Notes: generated from the letters alone by a model not told the origin. Counted from the first letter of the stretch, positions 45,888-54,664 are shown. The stretch is 64,000 nucleotides of DNA from a halophilic archaeon SHRA6 (GCA_005239175.1 SOPS01000001.1:930001-994000), one strand, 5' to 3'. Numbers and translations are program-made.

Positions 45888-46595
45888 TCAGACAACGACT
45901 GCAGCAGCGAGGAGCCCGATCGCCGTCGCAAAAACAGGGATATCGAGCCGTGTGAACGATAGCTGTGGTAGCGTCGGGTTCCACGCGAAACAGCGGGCAG
46001 AGAGCGCGACAGAGAGCCGATCGGCGCGGGTGAACGATCGGTTGACGCCCACGACCACGAGCCGGCGGATTCGATCGACGAGCGGGCGCTCAGTTCCAAG
46101 TCGGGCGGCGGATGCGGCCCGAACCGTCGTTAGCTCGCGGCGGAGCACCGGCAGAAACCGGAACACGAGCGAGACCCCGACGCCGAGGAGCACACCCGGG
46201 CGGCCCGGTATCGTTCGCTGAATCGCCGCGCGGGACTCTCGTACCGAGGTCGTGTGGACGTACGCCGCGGCAACAATGAAAACAAGAAGCACCCGATAGC
46301 TCGCTAGCGCCGGCTGGATGGCCGCTGTGAGATCGATCGCGGGCGGAGAGAGCCTGATCGCCGCGACGAGCGGCGCAGCGATGAGAAACGGCGCGAGGAC
46401 GCGAACGGACAGGATCGCTCGGACCACAGACACAGACGCGAGTCGCGCGATCGCGAGTGCGAGGATCGTCAGTGCGGCCAGTCCGCGCGGCGTGGTATGG
46501 GCGAACGCCGCGATCGCGAACGCCAACTGGACGGCGAGCTTTCCTCGTGGATCGAGGCGGTGGACGATCGTCGAGCCGGGGGTGTAGCCGATCAT
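45888..46595 (-). CDS. ecfT: ECF transporter membrane subunit EcfT
   Basis: 235 residues with about five to six helices, starting MIGYTPGSTIVHRLDPRGKL, the family N-terminus. The coupling helix motifs AASAARLGT and ALSARCF (Ala-Arg-Gly/Cys type) contact the ATPase. Its ATG overlaps the end of ecfA by four bases. With BioY and EcfA it makes a vitamin uptake complex, here most likely for biotin. Confidence 0.9.
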   Translation of the reverse strand: MIGYTPGSTIVHRLDPRGKLAVQLAFAIAAFAHTTPRGLAALTILALAIARLASVSVVRAILSVRVLAPFLIAAPLVAAIRLSPPAIDLTAAIQPALASYRVLLVFIVAAAYVHTTSVRESRAAIQRTIPGRPGVLLGVGVSLVFRFLPVLRRELTTVRAASAARLGTERPLVDRIRRLVVVGVNRSFTRADRLSVALSARCFAWNPTLPQLSFTRLDIPVFATAIGLLAAAVVV

Positions 46596-47347
46596 CGGCC
46601 CGCTGCGTCGCGGTGATCTCGATCGGGATCGCGGACAGGCTCGTCGGTCGGCGGGACGTACACATCCAGCGACCGAAGCTGTTGTCGCGCCGTTGCCGGC
46701 GGCGCGTCGAGAACAATCGATCCTGCCGACAGCGCGAGGACCCGATCGCACCGTTCGAGCACCCCGCGCAGGTCGTGTGTGACAACAATAATCCCCGTTC
46801 CATCCGACGACAGCGAATCCAGGTGCGACAACAGCGATCGGCGGGCCGGCTCGTCAAGTCCCGAGAAGGGCTCGTCGAGGACCAGATGATCGGGCTCCAT
46901 CGCCAGCGCACCGGCGATCGCGACCCGTGCCTGTTCCCCGCCGGAAAGCGCGTCGATCCGCTCGTTACCGCGTCCCGAGAGATTGACCGCCGCAAGCGCG
47001 GTTTCGACCCGCCGATCGATCTCCTCGTGTGACAGCCCGAGGTTTTCGGGTCCGAACGCGACGTCGGCGGCGATCGTCGCCGCGACAAAGCTGTCTTCCG
47101 GGCGTTGAAATACCATACCGACAGCCGTCCGCGCCGCAACGAGGTCCGACTCGACCGGGGTGCCGTTGACCCGAACGTTGCCGGTTGTCGGCGTGTGGAG
47201 GCCGTTGAAGTGGCGTACGAGCGTGGTCTTCCCGGAGCCGTTTGGTCCGGTGAGAACGACGAATTCGTCGTCGTCGATCGACAGCGAGATCGAGTCGAGG
47301 ACGACGGTCTCACCGAAGGCGTGGGTGAGGTTGTCGACGGAGATCAC
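46592..47347 (-). CDS. ecfA: ECF transporter ATPase EcfA
   Basis: 251 residues. Complete ABC ATPase: Walker A GPNGSGKTT, Q-loop VFQRPEDSF, signature LSGGEQARVA, Walker B HLVLDEPFSGLD and switch VTHD. The Q-loop with RPEDSF is typical of ECF-type ATPases. Only one ATPase gene is in the operon, so it likely works as a homodimer (BioM-type). The C-terminal 30 residues form an extra hydrophilic tail. Confidence 0.94.
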   Translation of the reverse strand: MISVDNLTHAFGETVVLDSISLSIDDDEFVVLTGPNGSGKTTLVRHFNGLHTPTTGNVRVNGTPVESDLVAARTAVGMVFQRPEDSFVAATIAADVAFGPENLGLSHEEIDRRVETALAAVNLSGRGNERIDALSGGEQARVAIAGALAMEPDHLVLDEPFSGLDEPARRSLLSHLDSLSSDGTGIIVVTHDLRGVLERCDRVLALSAGSIVLDAPPATARQQLRSLDVYVPPTDEPVRDPDRDHRDAAGR

Positions 47348-47356
47348 GCGAAGGGG

Positions 47357-47956
47357 TCAGGCCGCGGCGATCGCGTCGCTTTTGACGATCCCGACCGCGG
47401 CGGCGATCTTCACCGCCTCGACCGGAATGAACGGGAGCGAGGAGACGACGAACGCCCGTCCGAGCGACGCGTACCACGGGTCGTACTGGATGACCGCGAA
47501 GCCGACGGTGCCGAGCGCGTAGATGATCGCGGTTCCAAGAACCATCGCGCCGACGAGTGTCGGGGTCGAGCCAGATTTGTACTCGGTGAGTTCGACACCG
47601 CGGTGAACGACGAGGCCAACGGCCGCTGCGGCGATCGGATACGACCACAGGAAGCCGAGCGTCGGACTGGCGATTAGGTGCCCAATGCCTGCGGCACCGC
47701 CCGAAAAGATCGGCGCACCAATTGCTCCAGCGAAAAGGTACAGCACCATCGCGATCGCACCCCAGACTGGTCCGAGCATGATCCCCGCGAGAAAGACTCC
47801 CAGAACCTGTAGCGTGATCGGCACGCCCGCAGCGAGTGGGTTCGGGAACGAGACGTACGCAAACGCGCCCATGAGTGCGGCAAAAAGCGCCGCGCGAGCG
47901 ATGTTTGCGACCGTTTCGTCACCGACGAGATCGACCGACTCCGTATTGGTTGCCAT
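47357..47956 (-). CDS. bioY: Biotin transporter substrate-binding subunit BioY
   Basis: 199 residues, six membrane helices. Family signatures are FPNPLAAGVPITLQVLGVFLAG, LGPVWGAIAMVLYLFAGAIGAPIFSGG and IASPTLGFLWSYP. First gene of the bioY-ecfA-ecfT operon, with 9 bases to ecfA. Possible control: an imperfect inverted pair AACC...GGTT lies just upstream of the start (about 47976-47998), but no known biotin repressor site could be named. Confidence 0.95.
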   Translation of the reverse strand: MATNTESVDLVGDETVANIARAALFAALMGAFAYVSFPNPLAAGVPITLQVLGVFLAGIMLGPVWGAIAMVLYLFAGAIGAPIFSGGAAGIGHLIASPTLGFLWSYPIAAAAVGLVVHRGVELTEYKSGSTPTLVGAMVLGTAIIYALGTVGFAVIQYDPWYASLGRAFVVSSLPFIPVEAVKIAAAVGIVKSDAIAAA

Positions 47957-48078
47957 CGATCGATCGTTTTCGTCAACCCATATTACTGTACTGGTTTACG
48001 AGCTACGTCAACCGATTGTCGCTGTGGTAAGTAGTCTATAACTATCCAGTTAGGTACCACAAAACTATCAGAACCCAC

Positions 48079-48567
48079 ATGTCAACTAAGTCACCTTCCG
48101 ATGACGAGATGGCCCCGTCCGATTCGAGAGCGTCGAGTGAATCGGTGAATGCTGATCGATCGGCGACTACGGACGGATCGGTAGACGCGACCGCTGCGTC
48201 CTCTGGCACGGGATTGGATTCAAACGTCGCGGGCGCGCTCGCGTATCTGTTGGGACCGATCACGGGTATCGCATTATACGTACTCGAGCCTGACGACGAG
48301 TTCGTCCGGTTCCACGCAGTCCAAAGTATCGCTGTCTTTGGGGGATTTTTTGTCCTGAGTATCGTGTTGAGCGTTGTTTTTGGCGCGCTCTCGCTCATTC
48401 CGGGAATTGGGTGGATTATCGGGATCGTATTGGGACTCGGGAGCTTCCTCCTTGCGCCGATCGGGCTCGTCGTATGGGCGTTCCTCATGTACAAAGCCTA
48501 CAATAACGAGCGGTACGCCGTGCCAGTCGTCGGGCGATATGCTGAGCGCTACGCCACGGAGTCGTGA
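48079..48567 (+). CDS. DUF4870 membrane protein
   Basis: 162 residues. The first 45 residues are disordered (Ser, Asp, Ala). The DUF4870 core has VAGALAYLLGPITGIALYVLEPDDEFVRFHAVQS and three to four helices, with FHAVQS the family signature. Function unknown. Divergent from bioY, with its own AT-rich promoter. Confidence 0.93.
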   Translation: MSTKSPSDDEMAPSDSRASSESVNADRSATTDGSVDATAASSGTGLDSNVAGALAYLLGPITGIALYVLEPDDEFVRFHAVQSIAVFGGFFVLSIVLSVVFGALSLIPGIGWIIGIVLGLGSFLLAPIGLVVWAFLMYKAYNNERYAVPVVGRYAERYATES

Positions 48568-48650
48568 TAAAATGCGGCCTGATCGGCAGCTGATGAGAGG
48601 ACACCCAATGAGGACACAAATATACGTATGTCGCACCCCTAACACAACCC

Positions 48651-49250
48651 ATGGATGACAAAACGGCGGAGCTACGGGACATCTTCGTCGACGCAACCGG
48701 CGCCGAGGAGGTGACAGAACGACAGGCGGAGTCACCGGGATCGCTCACCGACGAGCCCACAGACATCGACGATCGGGTCTCCGAACTGATCGAAACCATG
48801 CGAGAGCGGTACGATTTCCAGACCGAGTTCGACGACGAGGCGCTCAAGACGATCGTCTACGGCTTCCACGACGGGGACAGCGACGCCGACCTTGCCGATC
48901 GCCTCGACGTGTCGACCGAATCAATACGGGCTGCGCGGCTGGGCCTCCACCTCGTCCGCGAGGACGATCGGGACGCACCCTTCGAGATCGACGCGCTCAG
49001 ACAGCGTATCGTTGCGGGGGAGTCAATCGACGACTGTGCAGCCGAACTCGACGCTCCGGTCGACACAGTCGAACACTACAGCGCCGTCGTTGAGGCGGAC
49101 CTCCGGTCCACGCGGGCAAACGATCGATTCCGCGACGGCTTCCGGGAGCTTTTGACCGACGCAGATCTGGCTGGGATGCTCGCGCGGGACGCCCGCGAAG
49201 ACGGACTGCGAGACGCCACCGAAGATATCGAGACTGACGTCTCGTTGTGA
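48651..49250 (+). CDS. Conditioned medium-induced protein 4 (Cmi4)-like
   Basis: 199 residues, very acidic, soluble. MDDKTAELRDIFVDATGAEEVTE at the start and STRANDRFRDGFRELLTDADL followed by a conserved acidic end match haloarchaeal Cmi4, found among genes induced by conditioned medium in Haloferax. The middle contains two weak helix-turn-helix-like segments (DADLADRLDVSTESIRAARL; IDDCAAELDAPVDTVEHY), suggesting DNA binding. Biochemical role unknown. Confidence 0.85.
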   Translation: MDDKTAELRDIFVDATGAEEVTERQAESPGSLTDEPTDIDDRVSELIETMRERYDFQTEFDDEALKTIVYGFHDGDSDADLADRLDVSTESIRAARLGLHLVREDDRDAPFEIDALRQRIVAGESIDDCAAELDAPVDTVEHYSAVVEADLRSTRANDRFRDGFRELLTDADLAGMLARDAREDGLRDATEDIETDVSL

Positions 49251-49302
49251 CCGGGGCTACTGCCGGCTACGGTTCAAATACGATGGCGGCCCCACGCCGC
49301 CC

Positions 49303-49977
49303 GTGGACACTGTCAGCTTCAGCGACCTCGCCCGCGCCGCGTACTGCCCCAGACAGCTCTACTACGCCCGCAAGTCAGACGATCGATCGCTGCCCGCGGA
49401 TGCAACCGCCCGGATCGAACTCGCGTTTCGCTACCGTGAGCTGCGAGCTTCGCCGAGCCAAATGACCGAGGTACCGATCGACGTATCCGTCGAGACGTAT
49501 CGTCGCCGACTCGAATCGCTCGAAGCGCGGCCATGGTGGCCGGCGATCGCCGAGCCCGCACGGACCGAGGTGTTTCTTTCGGGTCGTGACTGCCACGGCG
49601 TAGCAACGAAGATACTCGAGCCGACGCAGTTGCCAGCCAGCGACACAGCGGTGCCGACGATCGCAACGCCGGGGGCGCCGCCGGAGTCGGGCGTCTGGGA
49701 GCCGCAATCGGTCCGTGCGGTTGCCGTCGCGCTGGCACTTTCGTGGGAGCGCGAGCAGTCGATCGATCGGTGTCTGGTTGAATATCCCGCCCACGGCGTC
49801 GTCCGGGACGTTCGACTCACCGTCCGACGGAAGGCAACGTACAGACGGACGCTGCGGGCGGTTCGATCGATGGATGGCCCGCCGCCACGGGTCGACGACG
49901 ATCGCTGTACGTCCTGTTCGTATCGGGATACCTGCGGTGTTCGGACGCGATCGCTCTCGTCCCTCCTCGGACTGTGA
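49303..49977 (+). CDS. Stand-alone Cas4-like protein, nuclease site eroded
   Basis: 224 residues, GTG start. The N-terminal AYCPRQLYYAR with Cys15 and the C-terminal RCTSCSYRDTCGV give the four cysteines that hold the Fe-S cluster in Cas4/Dna2-type nucleases. The helix RAVAVALALSWE fits the region of motif QxxxY. The acidic DxExK nuclease residues are not evident between them. No other cas gene or CRISPR is in the window. It may be an inactive or altered relative. Confidence 0.75.
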   Translation: MDTVSFSDLARAAYCPRQLYYARKSDDRSLPADATARIELAFRYRELRASPSQMTEVPIDVSVETYRRRLESLEARPWWPAIAEPARTEVFLSGRDCHGVATKILEPTQLPASDTAVPTIATPGAPPESGVWEPQSVRAVAVALALSWEREQSIDRCLVEYPAHGVVRDVRLTVRRKATYRRTLRAVRSMDGPPPRVDDDRCTSCSYRDTCGVRTRSLSSLLGL

Positions 49978-49995
49978 TCGTACAGACAGACAATA

Positions 49996-50115
49996 GGGAC
50001 GTCCAGCTACCGGTCGACCAGCTACCGGGACGTCCAGCTACCGCTCGACCAGCTACCGGGACGTCCAGTTACCGCTCGGCCAGCTACTGGGATGTCTAGC
50101 TACCCCTCGGCCAGC
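49996..50115 (-). repeat. Four 31-bp tandem units including the yrdC stop codon
   Basis: Units start at 49996, 50027, 50058 and 50089 (last one partial), each GGGACGTCCAGCTACCG-like followed by CTCGACCAGC. On the minus strand each carries the last codons of yrdC (Leu-Ala/Val-Glu/Asp-Gly/Arg) and a stop: TAG, TAA, TAG, TAG from gene outward. Copies diverge gradually. Confidence 0.92.
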
Positions 50116-50744
50116 CAGCATTCGACCTCGTCGGCGATCGCCCCCCGGCGATGGATTGTCTCTCGCTCGATATCGACAACAGTGCTCCCGACACCGCCGG
50201 GAGTGGTGCCGGCGTCGACGATCGCTGCGACGCCCGCACGGATCGACGCTGGGAGATCTACGGGATTTCTGACGCTCGGCTCCCCGCTTCGGTTCGCGCT
50301 CGTTGCGGTCACGGGTGTCGGTGCGGTTTCCGCGAGCAGCGATCGCGCAACCGGGTGATCGGGAATCCGGATGCCGACGCGATCGCCGCCGGCGGTGAGT
50401 CGGGGTGGTAAGGAGGGATTTCGCTCGACGACGACGGTCACCGGACCAGGGAGGAACGATCGCATGAACGCTCGATCTCGATCGGTCAGGTGTGCCCAGC
50501 GCTCGGCAGTCTCGATATCGGGGACAGCGATCGACAGCGGCTTGTCGGCCGATCTGTCCTTGAGTTCGTACACGCGTGAAACGGCGTCGGCGTCGCTGCC
50601 GTCTGCGCCCAACCCGTAGACCGTCTCGGTCGGATAGACGATCGCCTCGCCCTCCGCTACCGCCTCGGCTGCGGCGACGATTTCATGTCGAGGAACAGCC
50701 GTCTGCATGCGCTCGTCGGGTGCCGATCCGTCGTCCGGTTGCAT
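50100..50744 (-). CDS. L-threonylcarbamoyladenylate synthase (YrdC/Sua5)
   Basis: 214 residues. It makes the threonylcarbamoyl-AMP used for the t6A37 base of ANN-decoding tRNAs. Core motifs are AIVYPTETVYGLGADG, VYELKDRSADKPLSI, GPVTVVV, RVGIRIPDHP, TSANRSGEPS, and STVVDI. It has only the YrdC domain, without the Sua5 C-terminal extension. Its last codons are the first unit of a tandem repeat. Confidence 0.95.
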   Translation of the reverse strand: MQPDDGSAPDERMQTAVPRHEIVAAAEAVAEGEAIVYPTETVYGLGADGSDADAVSRVYELKDRSADKPLSIAVPDIETAERWAHLTDRDRAFMRSFLPGPVTVVVERNPSLPPRLTAGGDRVGIRIPDHPVARSLLAETAPTPVTATSANRSGEPSVRNPVDLPASIRAGVAAIVDAGTTPGGVGSTVVDIERETIHRRGAIADEVECWLAEG

Positions 50745-50810
50745 ACCTCTCGGTGGGCGATCGGGATGAAAAAGCGTAGCGGAACCCGGGTGTCGCTGTC
50801 AGGGCCTCCG

Positions 50811-51326
50811 TCAGATAGCGGACTCGATCGCCGCTTCGAGTTCGTCGTAATCAGGGAACTCTGGCCACTCAGAGGCGACCCAGGCGTGTTCGACGGTGCG
50901 ATCGTCGTCGAGAAGGAAAAACGACAGCCGAGGCTCGCTCACGCCGGTCATCCCGTCGAGGTCGTGGGCGATGCCGTACGTTTCAGCGACCTCGTTCGAC
51001 GGATCCGAAAACAGCGACACGTCGAGGTCGCGGTCTTCGAGGAACGTCTTGTGGTCATACGGCGTCGAGATCGTCACCCCGACGACTGTGAGCAGGTCGG
51101 TCCACCCGCGATCGCGAATCTCGTTCCAGACGTACGTCGCCGGAAACGCGCCGTTCATCGAGTAGAAAACGAGCAACGTCGGGCCCTCTGCCGTGACCGA
51201 CGACAACGATGTGTCTTCCCAGTACTCTGCGGAAACGAACGGGCGGGTGAAATCAGGAGCCGTCTCGCCAACGGCGGGGTGGTCCGCCGGTGCAAACTCG
51301 ACGACGTCGAAATCGAGGTCGACCAT
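50811..51326 (-). CDS. Redoxin/AhpC-TSA-fold protein without cysteines
   Basis: 171 residues with a peroxiredoxin-like fold: VGETAPDFTRPFVS, the strand LLVFYS, DRGWTDLLTVVGVT, SDPSNEVAETYG. The active-site loop, normally PxxxTxxC, reads MNGAFPATYVW, and the whole protein has no cysteine. It therefore cannot act as a thiol peroxidase. I recall haloarchaeal relatives with a similar loop. Its ATG overlaps the stop of the glutaredoxin-like gene by one base, so they are translated together. Confidence 0.88.
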   Translation of the reverse strand: MVDLDFDVVEFAPADHPAVGETAPDFTRPFVSAEYWEDTSLSSVTAEGPTLLVFYSMNGAFPATYVWNEIRDRGWTDLLTVVGVTISTPYDHKTFLEDRDLDVSLFSDPSNEVAETYGIAHDLDGMTGVSEPRLSFFLLDDDRTVEHAWVASEWPEFPDYDELEAAIESAI

Positions 51327-51637
51327 CAGGCCGCACCTCCATCAGTCACGTCGCGGTCGGAGTCGTCGACGCGACCCCCGTCGGTTTGTGCGCCGTAGGT
51401 TCGATCGAGGTAGTCGACGATGTTTCCGCTCTCGGACATCGTGACGCCGGTGGCCTCGTCGACGATCGCCGGCACCGATCGCTTGCCGCTGACGCGTTTG
51501 ACGACGTTCCGCTCCGAATGCATCGGCTCGACAAAGCGCGAACGGTACGACAGGTCGTACTCCTCAAGCTTTCGGACGACCCGCTCGCAGAATGGACACG
51601 CCTGCAATCGGTACAGGGTAATCTGTGGCGCTGACAT
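51326..51637 (-). CDS. Glutaredoxin / GST-N-domain protein
   Basis: 103 residues from ATG 51637. Active site CPFC in LYRLQACPFCERVVRKL, cis-proline in RSVPAIVDEAT, and SESGNIVDYLD, which fits the glutathione S-transferase N-domain/glutaredoxin class. Haloarchaea use gamma-glutamylcysteine, a likely partner thiol. Followed directly by the cysteine-free redoxin; they may form one complex. Confidence 0.9.
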   Translation of the reverse strand: MSAPQITLYRLQACPFCERVVRKLEEYDLSYRSRFVEPMHSERNVVKRVSGKRSVPAIVDEATGVTMSESGNIVDYLDRTYGAQTDGGRVDDSDRDVTDGGAA

Positions 51638-51775
51638 AGCCACAGATTGGAGACAGAGCCCCCTAACCGCTTCGCTCTGGGTACCGTCGAACGAGCGTTG
51701 GTCGTCGATCTCGAGCTGGTGTCGACAAACGGAGGGCAATCCTTAATTTCGGTCGCGGAAAACGATGTAGGGTAT

Positions 51776-53170
51776 ATGGGGTTATTGCTGTCTTCAACCG
51801 TCGTTCAGCTAGGTGCGATCGCGCTGCAGACCTCTCTCGACGCGTCGATCGACGATGGAACGCTGACGATCATCGGCGCAGCGACGATCGTCGTGCTGAT
51901 TGCGCTCTCTGGGTTTTTCTCCTCCTCTGAAATTGCGTTCTTCTCGCTGCCACAGCACCGGATCGACTCGATGGTCGAAGAGGGCATTCCGCACGCTGAG
52001 ACGGTACGAGCGCTCAAAGAGAATCCTCATCGGCTCCTCGTGACGATCCTCGTCGGGAACAACATCGTTAATATCGCGATGTCGTCGATCGCAACGACGC
52101 TGTTTGCAATCTACCTCAGCCAAGGACAGGCAGTCCTCGCGGCGACGTTCGGGATCACCGCAGTCGTGTTGTTGTTCGGCGAGAGTGCACCCAAATCCTA
52201 CGCGGTCGAACACACCGAATCGTGGGCGCTTCGGATCGCGAAGCCGCTGAAGTACTCCGAGTACGCACTCTTCCCGCTCGTCGTAATTTTCGATCGATTG
52301 ACCCGACTGGTCAACCGCCTCACTGGCAGCGATACCGCCATCGAGTCGCCGTACGTCACCCGCGACGAAATTCAAGACATTATCCAAACCGGCGAGCGTG
52401 AGGGCGTCATTGATGAAGAAGAACGGGAGATGCTCGATCGGATCTTCCGGTTCAACTCGACGATCGCGAAAGAGGTGATGACCCCACGATTAGACATGAC
52501 TGCCGTCGAGACGACCGCAACGCTCGAGGAGGCAATTGAGACCTGCGTCTCATACGAGCACGTCCGCGTCCCGGTGTACGAGGGTAACCTCGACAACATC
52601 GTCGGGATCGTCAACGTCGGCGATCTCGTCCGTGAGCGCTACTATGGGGAAGGCCAGGGCGATCTGACTGACGTGGTGAAACCGACGCTGCACGTCCCCG
52701 AATCAAAGAACGTCGACGAACTGATGACCGAGATGCAAGAAAATCGGCTCCAGATGGTGATCGTCATCGACGAGTTCGGGACCACCGAGGGACTCATTAC
52801 GCTCGAAGACATGGTCGAAGAGATCGTCGGCGATATCCTCGAAGGCGACGAAGAAGAGCCCTTCGAGCGGGTCGACGAGCAGACGACGATCATCCGCGGC
52901 GAACTAAACATCGACGAGGTCAACGAGCTGCTGGAAATCGATCTCCCCGAAGGCGAAGAGTTCGAGACCCTCGCAGGCTTCATCTTCAACCGTGCTGGCC
53001 GACTCGTTGAGGAGGGCGAGGAGTTCGAGTACGACGGGGTCGTGATTCGGATCGAACAGGTTGACAACACGCGAATTCTGAAAGCTCGGGTGACCGTAAC
53101 AGACGAGTACCCAACCGAAGAAACAGCGGCGTTCGTCGAGGCCGACGACACGGAAGCCGACGCGCAGTGA
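51776..53170 (+). CDS. CNNM/CorC-HlyC family membrane protein with CBS pair
   Basis: 464 residues from ATG 51776. N-terminal DUF21/CNNM membrane domain, four helices (FFSSSEIAFFS, LLVTILVGNNIVNIAMSS, FGESAPKSYAVEH). A CBS pair (about 215-330) begins EVMTPRLDMTAV. The C-terminal CorC_HlyC domain (about 345-435) has GFIFNRAGRLVEEGEEFEYDG. Likely Mg2+ or other cation efflux/homeostasis. A TTAATT box lies about 31 bases upstream. Convergent with the PiT gene, 3 bases apart. Confidence 0.93.
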   Translation: MGLLLSSTVVQLGAIALQTSLDASIDDGTLTIIGAATIVVLIALSGFFSSSEIAFFSLPQHRIDSMVEEGIPHAETVRALKENPHRLLVTILVGNNIVNIAMSSIATTLFAIYLSQGQAVLAATFGITAVVLLFGESAPKSYAVEHTESWALRIAKPLKYSEYALFPLVVIFDRLTRLVNRLTGSDTAIESPYVTRDEIQDIIQTGEREGVIDEEEREMLDRIFRFNSTIAKEVMTPRLDMTAVETTATLEEAIETCVSYEHVRVPVYEGNLDNIVGIVNVGDLVRERYYGEGQGDLTDVVKPTLHVPESKNVDELMTEMQENRLQMVIVIDEFGTTEGLITLEDMVEEIVGDILEGDEEEPFERVDEQTTIIRGELNIDEVNELLEIDLPEGEEFETLAGFIFNRAGRLVEEGEEFEYDGVVIRIEQVDNTRILKARVTVTDEYPTEETAAFVEADDTEADAQ

Positions 53171-53173
53171 ATC

Positions 53174-54367
53174 CTACACGATCGCTGTGACGGCGGTGTA
53201 TATCCCAAAGCTCAGCCCGAACGAGAGTATTAACGATCCAATCCACGCCAAAACGGTGTAGCCCATCTTCCGTCGGCTGACCCCGGCATCGCCTGCTGCG
53301 AGACCGCTGCCGACGATCGCTGAGACAATAATCTCGTTGAACGAGACAGGGATCCCAAATGCGACGGCGATCTGGGCGATCGCAAATGAGGGAATGAGCG
53401 CCGCGATCGAGCGGCGTGGTCCCATCGAGGCGTAATCCTGGGCGATCGCTTTGATCATCCGTGGCGCGCCCGTCCACGAGCCCAACAGTAACCCAAAGCC
53501 ACCACCAGTGAGAAGCGCCCACAGCGGAATTCCTGTGTCACCCATGATCGGCACGAGTGGGCCGATCGCCAATCCGACCTGACTGCCACCCGCCGAGAAG
53601 GCAACAAGCGCGCCCAGCACCAACAGGAAATGCCGTTGGCCGACGGCGCGGTCGCGGTTGAGATCGGCCCACAGCACGATGGCGGCGATCGCGGCGATCA
53701 CGACTGTCATGACCACTCGTCCGAGCTCGATGTCTGCGACTGCCGGCAGGGCGAGCCCTGCCCCAAGCGTACTGGCGATCGAACCCTGTCCGTCTGATGG
53801 CCCGAGGAACGCAAAGCCGATATTGGCGATAATCGCGCCGATCAGGCCCCCCAATCCAGCGGTCACGAGCCGTTCAGGAACTGACTCCTTGCGGAGGAGT
53901 CGGGCTGTCGCGAACGCCGCGCCGCCACCCACAAACGGAGTCAGTATCCACAGCGTCAGGATTTCGATATACTTTGCCCACGCGGGATCGCCACCCATCG
54001 CAAGCCCGACACCGACGACCGCGCCGGTGACGGTGAACGCTGTCGCGATCGGGTAGCCGGCGAAGACGCCGATCGCGACGAGGATCGCCGCGGTGAGCAG
54101 TCCAATGATCGCCGCACTCGCCGAGAGCGTCACCCCGCCGACGAGTTCTGCGCCGACGGCTTCGGTGACATTTGCCCCCTGTAACACCGCCCCGAGAAAT
54201 CCCAACACCCCGACGACGAGCCCCGCACGCATGATCGAAATCGCGTTCGCGCCAACGGCAGGTGCAAACGGAGTTGAGCCAGAGGACCCCGCACCGATCG
54301 CCCACGCCATAAACAGGCTGGCGATCGCAGCGACGGCAAACGTGGCGATCGCTTCAGGACTTGTCAT
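53174..54367 (-). CDS. PiT family inorganic phosphate transporter
   Basis: 397 residues, about ten membrane helices, inverted-repeat fold. The two PHO4 signatures are present as GANAISIMRAGLVVG near residue 39 and the C-terminal half segment GDAGVSRRKMGYTVLAWIGS. In this haloarchaeal branch the second GANDV-like motif is weak (SAGGSQVGLAIGPL). It takes up phosphate with Na+ or H+. No phoU-like gene adjoins. Confidence 0.92.
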   Translation of the reverse strand: MTSPEAIATFAVAAIASLFMAWAIGAGSSGSTPFAPAVGANAISIMRAGLVVGVLGFLGAVLQGANVTEAVGAELVGGVTLSASAAIIGLLTAAILVAIGVFAGYPIATAFTVTGAVVGVGLAMGGDPAWAKYIEILTLWILTPFVGGGAAFATARLLRKESVPERLVTAGLGGLIGAIIANIGFAFLGPSDGQGSIASTLGAGLALPAVADIELGRVVMTVVIAAIAAIVLWADLNRDRAVGQRHFLLVLGALVAFSAGGSQVGLAIGPLVPIMGDTGIPLWALLTGGGFGLLLGSWTGAPRMIKAIAQDYASMGPRRSIAALIPSFAIAQIAVAFGIPVSFNEIIVSAIVGSGLAAGDAGVSRRKMGYTVLAWIGSLILSFGLSFGIYTAVTAIV

Positions 54368-54434
54368 GGGTGTCTCTCACCAACTGATCCGTCGAAACGA
54401 CTGACGCACGGCTGTGCTAGAATGCATACCACGA

Positions 54435-54569
54435 TTATTTTTGTCCGTCCTTGTAGCCTTCCCGAAGCCCGAGCACGGTTCGACGGACGAGGAGGTAGCC
54501 AAAGAAGAAAAACGCCACCAAGACCAGCAGTATCCCGAGAAATATCGGGTCGATCCGGTCGAGCACCAT
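54435..54569 (-). CDS. 44-residue single-span membrane protein
   Basis: ATG 54569 to TAA 54435: a short N-terminus, one helix (FLGILLVLVAFFFFGYLLV) and a basic cytoplasmic tail (RRTVLGLREGYKDGQK). Small membrane proteins like this recur in haloarchaeal genomes, but no function is known. A TATAC box lies about 15 bases upstream. It is separated from PiT by 67 bases. Confidence 0.65.
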   Translation of the reverse strand: MVLDRIDPIFLGILLVLVAFFFFGYLLVRRTVLGLREGYKDGQK

Positions 54570-54664
54570 ACCACCGGTATACTGGGGAGGATCAAATGCG
54601 TTTCGACACCGCGGTGGGCCACTCGAGGAGTTGCAGTAGGTGCTGGGAGATCGACAATCCCGCC

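Noticed and set aside
47957-48078. Riboswitch for biotin or thiamine upstream of bioY
   Set aside because: The spacer is too short and lacks a THI-box or other known aptamer core.
49996-50115. Possible CRISPR array next to a Cas4-like gene
   Set aside because: The 31-bp units are head-to-tail without spacers and derive from the yrdC 3' end.
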